A stretch of 64,000 nucleotides of DNA from Micromonospora chokoriensis (GCF_000718555.1 NZ_JOAN01000025.1:1-64000), one strand, 5' to 3'. Positions 24,524-33,056 are shown, counted from the first letter of the stretch. Numbers and translations are program-made. Notes: generated by a model not told the origin, from the letters alone.

Positions 24524-25735
24524 GTGACAGTTGCCGCCCCGCCCGAACCGACCACGCGCTGGCGGCCCCACCCCCTCGACCTGGTGGCGGCCATCCTTGC
24601 CGTGGTCGGCGCGGCCTGCGCGCTGAGCGGGCTGCTGCCCCGCGCGGAGACCACCGCCACCCTGCACCGGATCCTGCCGCTGCTGCTGTTCCTCGGCACC
24701 GTCATCGTGCTCGCCGAACTGACCGCCGTGGCCGGCGTCTTCGACGTGCTGGCCAGCCGACTGGCCATCGCCTCCCGGGGCAGTTGGAGCGTGCTGTTCC
24801 TGCTCTGCGGCGGTCTCGCCACGCTGACCACCCTCGTGCTCAACCTCGACACCACCGCCGTGCTGCTCACCCCGGTGCTGCTCGCGCTGGCCCGCAACCT
24901 GCGGATCCCCGCCGCCCCGCTCGCGGTCACCACGGTCTGGCTGGCGAACACCGCGAGCCTGCTGTTGCCGGTCTCCAACCTCACCAACCTGCTCGCCGCC
25001 GACCGGGTCGGGCTGGCGCCCCTGGCGTACGCGGCCCGGATGGCGTTGCCGCAGCTCGCCGCCGTGACGGTCACCATGGCCCTGCTCTGGTTCGGGTGGT
25101 GGCGACCCGACAGGCCGGCCGGTGGACGTTTCGTCCCGCCGACCCGGCACGTGCCGGCCGACCCGGTGCTGCACCGTACGGCGCTCGTCGGCTGCCTGAT
25201 CTTCGTCGCCGGCATCCTCGCCGGCGTGGAGATCGAGATCGCCTCCACCGTCGCGCTCGCGCTGGTGCTGCTCGGGTTCCTCGTCCGCTCCCCCGCCACG
25301 CTGCGCCCGGGGCTGGTCCCGGTGCGCCTGCTGTTCTTCGTCACCGGCCTCTTCCTGGTGGTGCAGACCCTCGGGCGGCACGGGCTGGACGACCTGGTCG
25401 GTAACCTGCTCGGCACCGACGGCGGCGCGCTGGGCGCGCTACGCGCCGGTGGCACCGGAGCGCTGCTCGCCAACACGGTGAACAACCTGCCCGCCTACCT
25501 GGCCGGAGAGTCGGTGCTGCCGACCGGCGACCACACCCGCCTGCTGGCCCTGTTGATCGGCACCAACGTCGGCCCGCTGGCCGCTCCCTGGGCATCGCTG
25601 GCCACCCTGCTGTGGTTCGAGCGCTGCCGGGCGGCCGGCGTGGCGGTGCCGGTGACCCGGTTCGTGCTGGCCAGCACTCTGCTCGCGGTCACCGGCACGC
25701 TCGCCGCGGTCGGCGCGCTCCTGCTGGTGAGCTGA
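24524..25735 (+). CDS. ArsB/NhaD-type (SLC13-like) anion permease
   Basis: 403 aa, GTG 24524, no ribosome site seen and possibly leaderless. About 10-11 TM segments. The half-site LNLDTTAVLLTPVLLALAR (near 105) and its counterpart LLANTVNNLPAYLAGES (near 310), each followed by a hydrophobic helix, match the ion-transporter superfamily motifs of ArsB and CitMHS; TNLLAAD and LIGTNVGPLAAPWASLATLLW support ArsB-like. Substrate could be arsenite, another anion or a cation; no ars genes nearby. Convergent with MerR gene with only 4 bp between. Confidence 0.82.
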   Translation: MTVAAPPEPTTRWRPHPLDLVAAILAVVGAACALSGLLPRAETTATLHRILPLLLFLGTVIVLAELTAVAGVFDVLASRLAIASRGSWSVLFLLCGGLATLTTLVLNLDTTAVLLTPVLLALARNLRIPAAPLAVTTVWLANTASLLLPVSNLTNLLAADRVGLAPLAYAARMALPQLAAVTVTMALLWFGWWRPDRPAGGRFVPPTRHVPADPVLHRTALVGCLIFVAGILAGVEIEIASTVALALVLLGFLVRSPATLRPGLVPVRLLFFVTGLFLVVQTLGRHGLDDLVGNLLGTDGGALGALRAGGTGALLANTVNNLPAYLAGESVLPTGDHTRLLALLIGTNVGPLAAPWASLATLLWFERCRAAGVAVPVTRFVLASTLLAVTGTLAAVGALLLVS

Positions 25736-25739
25736 GCGC

Positions 25740-26570
25740 TCAGTCCCGGTACACGGCGAGCTGAAGTTCGGTGACGCCCTTCTCCGGGGTGTCCGCGCAG
25801 TACTCGAGGTAGACCTCCCGGGCGAAGCCGTCGGTGCGGTAGCCGTTCTCCTCGATCCACCGGGCGAGCGCCTGCATGCTCGGCTCGACGTCGTCCATCG
25901 CACCGTGATGGATGATGGTCGCGGCGGTGCGTACCGCCGGTAGGTCCACCACCGCCACGTCGGACGCCGCGCTCGCGCCGACGCCGACCGTCACCGCGGC
26001 GTGCACGACCACCGCGTCGCCGTCGTCGCCGGGGGCCGGCTCGTACCAGGCGATGCCCGGCCCAGTCGGCGTGATTCCGGCGGCGGCCAGCCGACGGAAC
26101 AGCTCCGGGTAGAGCGGCTGGATCACCGGCCCGATGTCCTCGCTCTGATAACTGGGCGAGACGGCGGTCAGCTCCGCGACGCGGACCGACGCGAGCTCCT
26201 TGAGTACGACGTCCTGGGTGGTCATCCGACCCTCCGACTCGATCATGCGGAGCCTCGCCTCGACGGCCGTCAACCGGGCCGTGTCGGCGGCCAACTGTTC
26301 CGCCAGCTGGCTCCGACGCAGCCGCAGCATGCCGCGCAGCTCGGCCACGTCGACGGCGTCGTCGACGATCGCGCGCACCTGCTCGAGGGTGAGGCCAAGC
26401 TCCTTGAGGGCGATCACCCGGTTGAGCCGGCGCAGCTGGTCGGCGCGGTAGAAGCGGTACCCGGTGTGCGGGTCGACGCTGGCGGGGCGCAGCAGGCCGA
26501 TGCTGTCGTAGTGACGCAGCATCCGCACCGACACCCGGCCGAGCCTGGCGAAGTCTCCGATGGTGAACAT
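25740..26570 (-). CDS. MerR-family regulator with GyrI-like effector domain
   Basis: 276 aa, ATG 26570 with GAGGGG upstream. N-terminal winged HTH (FTIGDFARLGRVSVRMLRHYDSIGLLRPA, then DPHTGYRFYRADQL), a coiled coil for dimerisation (RRSQLAEQLAADTARLTAVEARLR) and a C-terminal effector-binding domain with AWYEPAP and YLEYCAD motifs as in BmrR-type multidrug sensors. Probably activates an efflux gene on binding bulky cations; the target is not adjacent. A perfect 15-bp palindrome lies 20 bp upstream of its start. Confidence 0.9.
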   Translation of the reverse strand: MFTIGDFARLGRVSVRMLRHYDSIGLLRPASVDPHTGYRFYRADQLRRLNRVIALKELGLTLEQVRAIVDDAVDVAELRGMLRLRRSQLAEQLAADTARLTAVEARLRMIESEGRMTTQDVVLKELASVRVAELTAVSPSYQSEDIGPVIQPLYPELFRRLAAAGITPTGPGIAWYEPAPGDDGDAVVVHAAVTVGVGASAASDVAVVDLPAVRTAATIIHHGAMDDVEPSMQALARWIEENGYRTDGFAREVYLEYCADTPEKGVTELQLAVYRD

Positions 26571-26589
26571 GGTCCCCTCACGCTCGTCC

Positions 26590-26604
26590 CTGACACCGTG
26601 TCAG
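26590..26604. promoter_or_regulatory. Putative MerR operator
   Basis: CTGACAC-C-GTGTCAG is a perfect palindrome directly next to TTGACTC (minus strand, 26610-26604), a good -35 box. A dyad filling the spacer beside a -35 box is the classic MerR arrangement, so autoregulation is likely. The -10 box is weak. Confidence 0.6.
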
Positions 26605-26631
26605 AGTCAAGCGTGGCCTGCGGGGCAGGGG

Positions 26632-28221
26632 TCAGCGGCGGGCTGGGCGCGGGCCGACCAGCCGGCGGACCATCGGCGCGGCGTTCCACTTGGCCGCGCC
26701 GACCAGGTCGCGGGCGTGCTCCAGGACCGTGTAGTCGGGTCGGGTCAGCCCGTCGGTGATGGCCCGGTCCAGGTCGTTGCCGCAGCGGCTCAGCACGCTG
26801 TCGAAGTCTCGGCGGACCGGCTCCTGCAGGTCGTAGCCGAACGAGCGGTGCAGCCGGGCGAAGAGCGGCTTGTACAGCCGGACCCGCTCGTGCAGCCCCG
26901 ACGAGTACGACATCGGGTTCTTCGGACGGCGCAGGATGTAGTCGGGCAGCACGTCGGCGAACGCCCGCCGGACGATCCACTTCTCCTGCCCGTGGCGCAG
27001 CTTCAGATCCAGCGGCAGCCGCATCGCCAGCTCCACCACGCTGAGGTCGAGGAAGGGCACCCGGGCCTCCACCCCGTGCCCCATGGCCGCCCGGTCGACG
27101 CGCTGCAACTCGGTGCGGCACAGGTTGCGGATCCGGTGCAGGAACAGCCGGCGGGCCGCCGCCGGGCCGACCTGGTGGTACATCGGGTACCCGCCGAACA
27201 ACTCGTCGGAGCCGTCGCCAGTGAGCACCACCTTGATCCCCAGGTCGCGGAGCCGCCGGAAGATCGGCACCGAGACGACCGCGTTGATGATGTCGCCGTA
27301 CTCGGTCAGCTCGGAGATCCGGATGGCCTCGCGGACGTCGGCGAGCCGGATGTCGCGCGGACGCAGCTCGACCACCACGTGCGGCACGTCGAGGTCGGCG
27401 GCGAGCCGTCGGGCGTACGCCACGTCGGGGCTGTCCGCCACACCGACGGTCACGGCGACGCAGTCCGGGTGGATGTCGCGCACCTGCCGCAGGGTCAACG
27501 AGCTGTCCAGGCCGCCGGAGAGCACCACCCCGACGGTCAGGTCGGTCTCCACCCGCATCCGGATCGCGTCGCTGAGCGCGGCGCGGACCAGCAGCGCGGC
27601 CTCGTCCGGGTCGTCGATGACCGACAGGCCGTCGCCGATGGTGAGCAGGTCGACGTACGGGCTCAGTCGCACGTGCCCGTCCGCCTGCGCCCAGCCGTGG
27701 TGCCCGGGCGGCACCTCGGCGATCGGGGCGCCATGCCCGACGAGCGCCTTCACCTCGGAGGCGAGATGCAGGCAGCCGGGCCGCCGGGACCAGTACAGCG
27801 GCTTGACCCCGAGCGGGTCGCGGGCCAGGTACGCCCGGCCGGTGCTCCGCTCGACGACCGCGAAGGCGTACTCACCGCGCAGCCGGGTCACCGCCGCCTC
27901 GCCCCACTGCTGGAACGCGGCGAGTAGCACCTCGGTGTCGCTCTCGGTACGGAAGACCTGCCCCAGGCGGGTCAGCTGCGCCCGCAACTCCCGGTAGTTG
28001 AAGATCTCGCCGTTGAAGCACAACAGCCATCGTTCGTCGGTCGACGTCCACGGCTGCACGGCCCGATCCCGGTCGACGACCCGGAGCCGACGGGTGCCGG
28101 CGAGCAGCCCGCTCTCGGACCGGGTCTCGGTCACCTCACCACGGGGGGTCAGGGCGGCGAGCATTCGCCGGAAGGTCGCCGGGTCGGCCTCAGGACCGAT
28201 ACTCAACGCGATGCCGCACAC
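26632..28221 (-). CDS. asnB: Glutamine-hydrolysing asparagine synthetase-like amidotransferase
   Basis: 529 aa. N-terminal glutaminase with catalytic Cys2 (MCGIALSIG), RRLRVVDRDRAVQPW, FNGEIFNYRELR, DTEVLLAAFQQWGE and YLARDPLGVKPLYW; C-terminal synthetase with PP-loop VLSGGLDSSL (near 245) and LTGDGSDELFGGYPMYH. All parts of an active AsnB are present. It lies 4 bp beyond the M15-like gene, so the two are co-transcribed. It may simply make asparagine or amidate another carboxylate; the pairing with an M15-like protein is not the textbook asnB context. Confidence 0.9.
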   Translation of the reverse strand: MCGIALSIGPEADPATFRRMLAALTPRGEVTETRSESGLLAGTRRLRVVDRDRAVQPWTSTDERWLLCFNGEIFNYRELRAQLTRLGQVFRTESDTEVLLAAFQQWGEAAVTRLRGEYAFAVVERSTGRAYLARDPLGVKPLYWSRRPGCLHLASEVKALVGHGAPIAEVPPGHHGWAQADGHVRLSPYVDLLTIGDGLSVIDDPDEAALLVRAALSDAIRMRVETDLTVGVVLSGGLDSSLTLRQVRDIHPDCVAVTVGVADSPDVAYARRLAADLDVPHVVVELRPRDIRLADVREAIRISELTEYGDIINAVVSVPIFRRLRDLGIKVVLTGDGSDELFGGYPMYHQVGPAAARRLFLHRIRNLCRTELQRVDRAAMGHGVEARVPFLDLSVVELAMRLPLDLKLRHGQEKWIVRRAFADVLPDYILRRPKNPMSYSSGLHERVRLYKPLFARLHRSFGYDLQEPVRRDFDSVLSRCGNDLDRAITDGLTRPDYTVLEHARDLVGAAKWNAAPMVRRLVGPRPARR

Positions 28222-28225
28222 CGGC

Positions 28226-29194
28226 TCAGACCCCCATCTCGGCCTCGTACGCCCGGCGTAGGCGACGCCGGGCAGTGGGCGCGAGGCACAGGTGCCAGGC
28301 CTGCCCCTCGTCGATCACGTTGATCTCGCCGGCCTCCTGGCGGGCCAGCAGCAGCTCCGCCAGGGTGTCCCGGGCACCGAAGCGCTCGAACCAGGTCAGC
28401 TCCACGTCGACCGAGTAGCCGAGGCAGTGCCCACTGGGCAGCATCGCGGCGTAGCCCAGGCGACGCAGCCGGTACTGATGCTCGGCGCTGCGGACCAGGC
28501 TGGTCACCCAGAGCGGCGGGGTGGCCGGCGGCACGGCGGCGGTGAACTCGCGTCCGATGTCGTTGAGCAGGGCCACCACCTCGCACCGAGCGCGGCGGAA
28601 CAGCAGCCCGGCGGTGCGCGGGGTGGCGTCCGGTTGGAGCCGGCGACGCAGCCCGCGCGCGGCCCGGCCCAGGATCGTGGCGGGCTGCTCCTGGTAGCGG
28701 AACCGCAGCAGGTCACGACGGCGCAGCCACTCCAGGTCGACAAGTTCGGCGCTGCCGTTGACCTGGTCGTCGGTGACGAACGTCGGGGCGTCCTGCCACC
28801 ACAGCACGTCGATCCGGGAGAGCAGGTAGATCCGGACGAGCGCGCTGAGGTCCCCCGCCGAGGTGCGCTCGTTGGGCTGGTAGCGGGCCATCTCCAGCAG
28901 CAGCGTCTCGCGGGCGCCGATCAGCCCCTGCGGGGTGGCCTCGAGGACGGCGGCGAGCGCCGGCTCCCGCAGCCGCTCGTCGATGAGCACCTGGCGAGCC
29001 CGGGTGCTCGCCGCGTCGGCCAGCGCGCCGACCTCGACCAGCAACTCGGCGACCGCGCTGCGGTAGGCGGCGAGATCCGGCGCGGTGGCGGGGAGGCGGC
29101 GAGGGGCGGTGCCGGAGGGCCGACGTCGGGCCGGGGCCGTGGGCGACGCGGGCGGACCTGGCTGCTGTCCCGAGCTACGGCTGGGCACTCGCAT
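28226..29194 (-). CDS. M15 peptidase-like (VanY/DUF5715-type fold) protein, unknown function
   Basis: 322 aa, ATG 29194 (GAAGGGA upstream). No signal peptide: a Pro/Arg-rich N-terminal ~38 residues, then a helical region (about 40-230). The end resembles zinc D,D-peptidases: SLVRSAEHQYRLRRLGYAAMLPSGH with H-x6-D (HCLGYSVD, about 260) and a third possible ligand in QAWHLCL (about 300). The catalytic Glu three residues before that His is Gln here (Q-A-W-H), so activity is doubtful. Operon partner of the AsnB-like gene. I do not recognise a characterised homologue; fold assignment is inference from motifs. Confidence 0.55.
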   Translation of the reverse strand: MRVPSRSSGQQPGPPASPTAPARRRPSGTAPRRLPATAPDLAAYRSAVAELLVEVGALADAASTRARQVLIDERLREPALAAVLEATPQGLIGARETLLLEMARYQPNERTSAGDLSALVRIYLLSRIDVLWWQDAPTFVTDDQVNGSAELVDLEWLRRRDLLRFRYQEQPATILGRAARGLRRRLQPDATPRTAGLLFRRARCEVVALLNDIGREFTAAVPPATPPLWVTSLVRSAEHQYRLRRLGYAAMLPSGHCLGYSVDVELTWFERFGARDTLAELLLARQEAGEINVIDEGQAWHLCLAPTARRRLRRAYEAEMGV

Positions 29195-29223
29195 GACGGG
29201 GTCCCTTCTCCGGTCACGGCACT

Positions 29224-29236
29224 GGGCGATTCGCCC
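29224..29236. terminator. Small palindrome between the two leftward gene pairs
   Basis: GGGCGA-T-TCGCCC, in the 57 bp between the stop of the PEP-mutase-like gene and the start of the M15-like gene. Might attenuate read-through or be an operator; the stem is only 6 bp. Confidence 0.3.
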
Positions 29237-29251
29237 TGAAACACACCGTAA

Positions 29252-30103
29252 TCATCGGAGCTGGACCGGACCGAACAATCCTCCTATCTCCCCCGAAGAG
29301 TGCGGACCGTCGGGTTCCGCTGGCACCAGGCCCTGCACCTCGGCGTACGACGGCAGCCCTCGCGGCACGGCGAGCCCGCCCGCGCGTACCTCATCGGCGG
29401 CGGCGACCGCGGCGGCCAGCGCCGCCCGGAACAGCAGGGAGCCGGTGCTGGCCCGGGCCACCCCGGCAGCGCCCAGCTCGAGCAGCCCTGGCCCACCCGG
29501 CTGGTACAGCGCGTTCACCGGCGCGTCGATCCGCTCGGAGAGCACACGCAGCGTGGCCAGGTCGACGGTGCCGGGCACGAAGATCCCGTCAGCGCCAGCA
29601 GCCCGGTAGGCACGAGCGCGAGCGAGGGTCTGCGGCAGCGGGTCGTCCACCCCGAGCCACCAGGTGTCGGTGCGGGCGTTGACGAACAGGTCCGGCACCG
29701 CCGCCTTCACCGCCGCGACCTTGGCGGCGAGGCTCTCGGGATCGGCGAGGGTGCCGTCGGGACGCCCGTCCTCCAGGTTGATCCCGACCACGCCGAGCCC
29801 GGCCAACTCCGCCACGTACCCGGCGACCTCGGCCGAGTCGTCGCTGAACCCGGCTTCGACGTCCACGCTGAGCAGCACCGGCAGCCGAGCCAGCCGGCGG
29901 GCCAGAGCGAGGGTCTCCGCCGCGGTGGCTGCCACGCCGTCGGGAAGACCGGCGGTCGCGGCGACCCCGAGGCTGGTGGTGCCGATCGCCGGATGCCCGC
30001 GCGTGGCGAGCGCCGCCGCCGACGCATGGTCCCAGGCGTTGGGCAACAGCAGAGGGCGGCCGGCGTGGTGCAGGGCGTGGAACGCGGCACGACGTTCGCT
30101 CAT
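29252..30103 (-). CDS. Isocitrate lyase/phosphoenolpyruvate mutase family enzyme
   Basis: 283 aa, ATG 30103, overlapping the P450 stop by 4 nt (ATGA) with GGAGG upstream. A TIM barrel: LLLPNAWDHASAAALATRGHPAIGTTS, VLLSVDVEAGFSDD (metal-binding D-x-E), GINLEDGRPDGTL, FVNARTDTWW, GADGIFVPG, VNALYQPGGPGL. These match the PEPM/ICL superfamily (C-C or P-C bond lyases such as 2-methylisocitrate lyase or oxaloacetate hydrolase types), but the KxxCG loop Cys of isocitrate lyase is absent, so it is not AceA/PrpB. Substrate unknown. Coupled with the P450. Confidence 0.85.
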   Translation of the reverse strand: MSERRAAFHALHHAGRPLLLPNAWDHASAAALATRGHPAIGTTSLGVAATAGLPDGVAATAAETLALARRLARLPVLLSVDVEAGFSDDSAEVAGYVAELAGLGVVGINLEDGRPDGTLADPESLAAKVAAVKAAVPDLFVNARTDTWWLGVDDPLPQTLARARAYRAAGADGIFVPGTVDLATLRVLSERIDAPVNALYQPGGPGLLELGAAGVARASTGSLLFRAALAAAVAAADEVRAGGLAVPRGLPSYAEVQGLVPAEPDGPHSSGEIGGLFGPVQLR

Positions 30104-31134
30104 CGGACGCCAACCTCCAGGCTCGTCGGAACTCGCAGGGTCGGGTGCGGCTCGTGGCGCACCGGGCCCGGACTGCGCCAGCACCGTTCCCGCAGCACGT
30201 CGAGCACCCCGGTGGCCAGCGCCAGGGCGTGTCGGTCGCCGGGGCAACCCCGCTCCCCCGTGCCGAAGGTCAGCAGCCCGGCACCGGACCGCCCGGGCTG
30301 GAACGTCGCCGGCTCGGGAAACGCCCGCGGGTCACGGTTGGCCGCATCGAAGCGCAGCAGCACCGGACTGCCCGCCGGCAGATCCCGCCCGCCCAGTCGT
30401 ACCGCGTCGACGGTGACCCGGCGGGTGGCCCGGACCGGCGGGTCGAGGCGCAGCACCTCGGCCAGCAGGTCGGCGGTCCCTGCCGTGGCCGGCGCTCCCG
30501 CGACGGTCGGGGGCAGCAGGTGCTGGGCGGCTGCGCCGATCAGGCCGGCGGTCGCGTCGCACGCCTGGACCAGCAGACCGATCTGGTTCGCCCGTACCAC
30601 CGGCGGGCCCTGCGGCGCGAGCGCCAACAGCGCCGCGACCGCCCGGTCGGCCCGCGCGGTCAACGCCGGGTCCACCCCCGGGTGGTACGCCGCCGCGACG
30701 ACCGCGACCGCCGTCCCGGCGGCTACCGGATCAGCGAAACCGAGGCGGTCGGCCAACGCCCACAGCGGCACCGGCCGGGCCAGTTCCCGCATCACGTCGA
30801 CCCGGTCGCCGACGCGGTCGAGAACGGACACGGTCAGCCGCGCCGCGTCGTGTCGCAGGTCGTCCGGGTCCAGCGAGGCCAGCGCGCTCGTGGCGACCGC
30901 CCGGCGCTCGGCGTGCCGCCGAGGTGGGCTGAACCGGCTGACCGAGGCGCGCAGCCAGGCGAGTGTGCCGGGCGGGCCGCTCTCGACTGCCGGCACCTGG
31001 AACGTCGGGTCGGTGAGCGCCGCCCGCACGTCGGCGTGCCGGGTCACCCACCAACCGCGTTCCGGTTCGAACGAGGGCGGGCCGCACTGCGGCGTTCCGG
31101 CGGCGGGCGCAAGGTGCGGCCAGGTGTCAGTCAC
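30100..31134 (-). CDS. Cytochrome P450
   Basis: 344 aa from GTG 31134 (a GTG at 31170 would add 12 residues; neither has a ribosome site, and a TACGGT just before 31134 might be a -10 box of a leaderless start). Heme loop LTFGTGERGCPGDR with the Cys ligand (near 293); ExxR in LLAEVLRLDPPVRATRR; I-helix region ACDATAGLIGAAAQ lacks the usual acid-alcohol AGxxT pair. It is about 50 residues shorter than typical bacterial P450s (400 aa). Probably needs outside ferredoxin partners, none nearby. Substrate unknown. Confidence 0.88.
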   Translation of the reverse strand: MTDTWPHLAPAAGTPQCGPPSFEPERGWWVTRHADVRAALTDPTFQVPAVESGPPGTLAWLRASVSRFSPPRRHAERRAVATSALASLDPDDLRHDAARLTVSVLDRVGDRVDVMRELARPVPLWALADRLGFADPVAAGTAVAVVAAAYHPGVDPALTARADRAVAALLALAPQGPPVVRANQIGLLVQACDATAGLIGAAAQHLLPPTVAGAPATAGTADLLAEVLRLDPPVRATRRVTVDAVRLGGRDLPAGSPVLLRFDAANRDPRAFPEPATFQPGRSGAGLLTFGTGERGCPGDRHALALATGVLDVLRERCWRSPGPVRHEPHPTLRVPTSLEVGVR

Positions 31135-31215
31135 GGCCCGACCGTAGGACCCGAACCCTTCGGTCCACACCGAACAATCGCCCGCGCCACCGCACTAGCC
31201 GCGGCGGCCGGAGGG

Positions 31216-31959
31216 TCAGGCGCGGCCGCTGGTCGGTGCCGGGGTCGAGGCGGGGGCGAGAAGGTTTGCCGGGACGTCCAGGGTCTCGGCCAGCGCCGTG
31301 CGGCCGGTCGGGGTGAGACGGATCGCACGTCCACTGCCCCGGGTGATCCAGCCCAGGTCGGTGAAGCGACGGCACAGCGCCGCGCCGAGCGCTCCGGCCA
31401 GGTGCGGACGGCGTTCGGTCCAGTCCAGGCAGTCGCGGACCACGGGGCGTCGAGCGGTGCGCAGGACCTGCTCGGGTACGCCCAGTTCGGTCGCCCACGT
31501 CCACCCGGTGGCGGTCAGTGCCAACCCGCTGGAGCGGTCCAGCCGTCCGTCGGCCACCAGCGCGTCGTAGATCAGCACCCCCAGCCGCCCGGCGAGGTGG
31601 TCGTAGCAGGTCCGGGCGTACGCCAGAGCGGTGGTGGCGCTCGCCGCGCGCAGCGAACCGGTCGGCGCGGGCGCGGCCGGTGCGTGCCCGGCCAGGTCCT
31701 CGATCAGCTGGGCCACCGACGGCCCGGCCAGCCGCAGGTAGCGGTGCCGGCCCTGCCGTTCCTCGACCAGCAGCCCGCCCCGGACCAGCCGGGTGAGGTG
31801 GTCGCTGGCGGTCGACGGCGCGACCCCGGCGCGGCGAGCCAGCTCACCGGCGGTCCACGCCCGCCCGTCGAGCAGCGCCAGGCACATGCCGGCGCGGGTG
31901 CCGTCGGCCAGCAGCGCGGCCAGCTCAGCCATCCCCCGACCGTCGGTACCAACGCTCAT
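31216..31959 (-). CDS. ArsR-like winged-helix regulator with C-terminal extension
   Basis: 247 aa, ATG 31959 with GGGG upstream. N-terminal HTH: LAALLADGTRAGMCLALLDGRAWTAGELARRAGVAPSTASDHLTRLVRGGLLVEERQGRHRYLRLAG, the ArsR form. No metal-binding Cys pair. A C-terminal half of about 150 aa (ARTCYDHLAGRLGVLIYDALVADG; RPVVRDCLDWTERRPHLAGALGAALCRRF) is typical of a common actinobacterial ArsR subgroup of unknown ligand. It sits 81 bp upstream of the P450 gene in the same direction and may control it. Confidence 0.85.
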   Translation of the reverse strand: MSVGTDGRGMAELAALLADGTRAGMCLALLDGRAWTAGELARRAGVAPSTASDHLTRLVRGGLLVEERQGRHRYLRLAGPSVAQLIEDLAGHAPAAPAPTGSLRAASATTALAYARTCYDHLAGRLGVLIYDALVADGRLDRSSGLALTATGWTWATELGVPEQVLRTARRPVVRDCLDWTERRPHLAGALGAALCRRFTDLGWITRGSGRAIRLTPTGRTALAETLDVPANLLAPASTPAPTSGRA

Positions 31960-32022
31960 CGCCCCAGTTTAGGAAGGCGAAACGCCAGCCTCGGGTGCGG
32001 CTCCCGACCACGCGTGACGACC

Positions 32023-32541
32023 TCAGCCGAGCCGGGTCAGCGCGGTCACCGTCCGGTCCGTGCCGTCGTAGCTACGGGCGGCGTCGAACGCGCCCGTCGG
32101 GCGCTGCCCACCGGCGACGGCCCGGGCCAACCGCAGGTCCGCGTTGCGGAACCGCAGGGCCAGGCTCAGGTGCGGCACCCACGCTCCCGGGGCGTGCCAC
32201 GGGCGGTGTCCATCGGCCTGCGTGAGCACATCCCAGACGGCGGTGTGCAACGCGGTCAACGCCGGGGTGGGTCGGACGAGCCAGACCAGCGGAGCGCTGC
32301 CGTCGAGGACCACGACCCGGTCGAGCGTAACCGGCACCGGTAGCGCGGCGTCGAACAGCTCGGCCAGGCGGTGCTCGACCCCCGGCGGAAACTCGTCGAC
32401 GGCGGCGAGGGTCAGATGCGGCCGGTTGGTCGGATGGATGTTGCGGGCCAAGCTGGGCAACCCGGCGGCCACCAGACGACCCCAGACCGCCCGGACCGCG
32501 ACCTCCAACCCGGGCGAGCAGACCAGTTCCACCGTTCGCAC
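32023..32541 (-). CDS. 2H phosphoesterase (2'-5' RNA ligase family)
   Basis: 172 aa, GTG 32541. Two H-x-T/S-x motifs, HLTL (near 42) and HLSL (near 123), set apart as in LigT/ThpR-like enzymes that cut 2',3'-cyclic phosphates or join 2'-5' RNA ends. Conserved PTNRPHLTLAAVDE and GAWVPHLSLALR surround them. Family members act in RNA repair or nucleotide metabolism; substrate here unknown. Divergent from the decayed locus at 32585. Confidence 0.85.
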   Translation of the reverse strand: MRTVELVCSPGLEVAVRAVWGRLVAAGLPSLARNIHPTNRPHLTLAAVDEFPPGVEHRLAELFDAALPVPVTLDRVVVLDGSAPLVWLVRPTPALTALHTAVWDVLTQADGHRPWHAPGAWVPHLSLALRFRNADLRLARAVAGGQRPTGAFDAARSYDGTDRTVTALTRLG

Positions 32542-32584
32542 GGGCCCACGCTAGCCGAGCGGCCCGTGCCAGTCCGGCGCGCTG

Positions 32585-32952
32585 GTGACGATGGCCGCGC
32601 TGGTGATGGCCACGAACATGACTGTCGGGATGACGGTGTGGATGCGCTACCGAGCGCACGGCTGGCCGGCGGTCGGCGAGATGGCCGCCGCGATGTACGC
32701 CCCGTTCCTGCTGCTGCTCATACCGGTCTGGTCGTCTGGGTCGCCCTGACGCTGGTCGCGGTCGCGGACGCTGTCGACGGGCGGACGGCCGCGTGGCTGG
32801 TGGCGTTCGGTTGGTTGGCGCACGCCGGCTGGGACTTGGTCCACCACCGCACCGCCTGGGTGGTGCCGCGCGGATACGCCGAGGGGTGCGGAGTGCTCGA
32901 CGTGGCCCTCGGGGGCACCATGATCCTGGCGATCCTGGCCACCTACGCCTGA
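32585..32952 (+). pseudogene. Frameshifted or fused remnant of small membrane protein genes
   Basis: One frame (from 32585/32591 to the stop near 32750) encodes MAALVMATNMTVGMTVWMRY then GWPAVGEMAAAMYAPFLLLL, the core of a small actinobacterial membrane protein. The next frame, open from about 32715 to 32952, encodes TGLVVWVALTLVAVAD, AFGWLAHAGWDLVHHRTAWVVPRGYAEG and CGVLDVALGGTMI, the C-terminal part of a second kind of small membrane protein. Neither frame alone makes a complete protein; a +1/-1 shift near 32715-32750 or a deletion joining two genes explains it. No strong ribosome site at 32591. Confidence 0.55.
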
Positions 32953-33056
32953 CCACGGCCGCCGCGAGGATCGTGAACCGACGCAGCACGGGCTCGGGGA
33001 GGGCTGTTGTGGCGGTCGGCGCAGCGGCCACGACGGCGTAATGAAAGGCTTGGCAC

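Noticed and set aside
24540..25404. Rightward or leftward long frames overlapping the permease and histidine kinase genes
   Set aside because: They continue from non-coding sequence into other genes in wrong frames; the kinase and permease frames carry all motifs.
26632..28221. AsnB-like protein as a lasso-peptide cyclase
   Set aside because: No precursor peptide, no RRE/transglutaminase-like B protein and no ABC exporter nearby; the protein has the complete N-terminal glutaminase with Cys2, unlike lasso cyclases.
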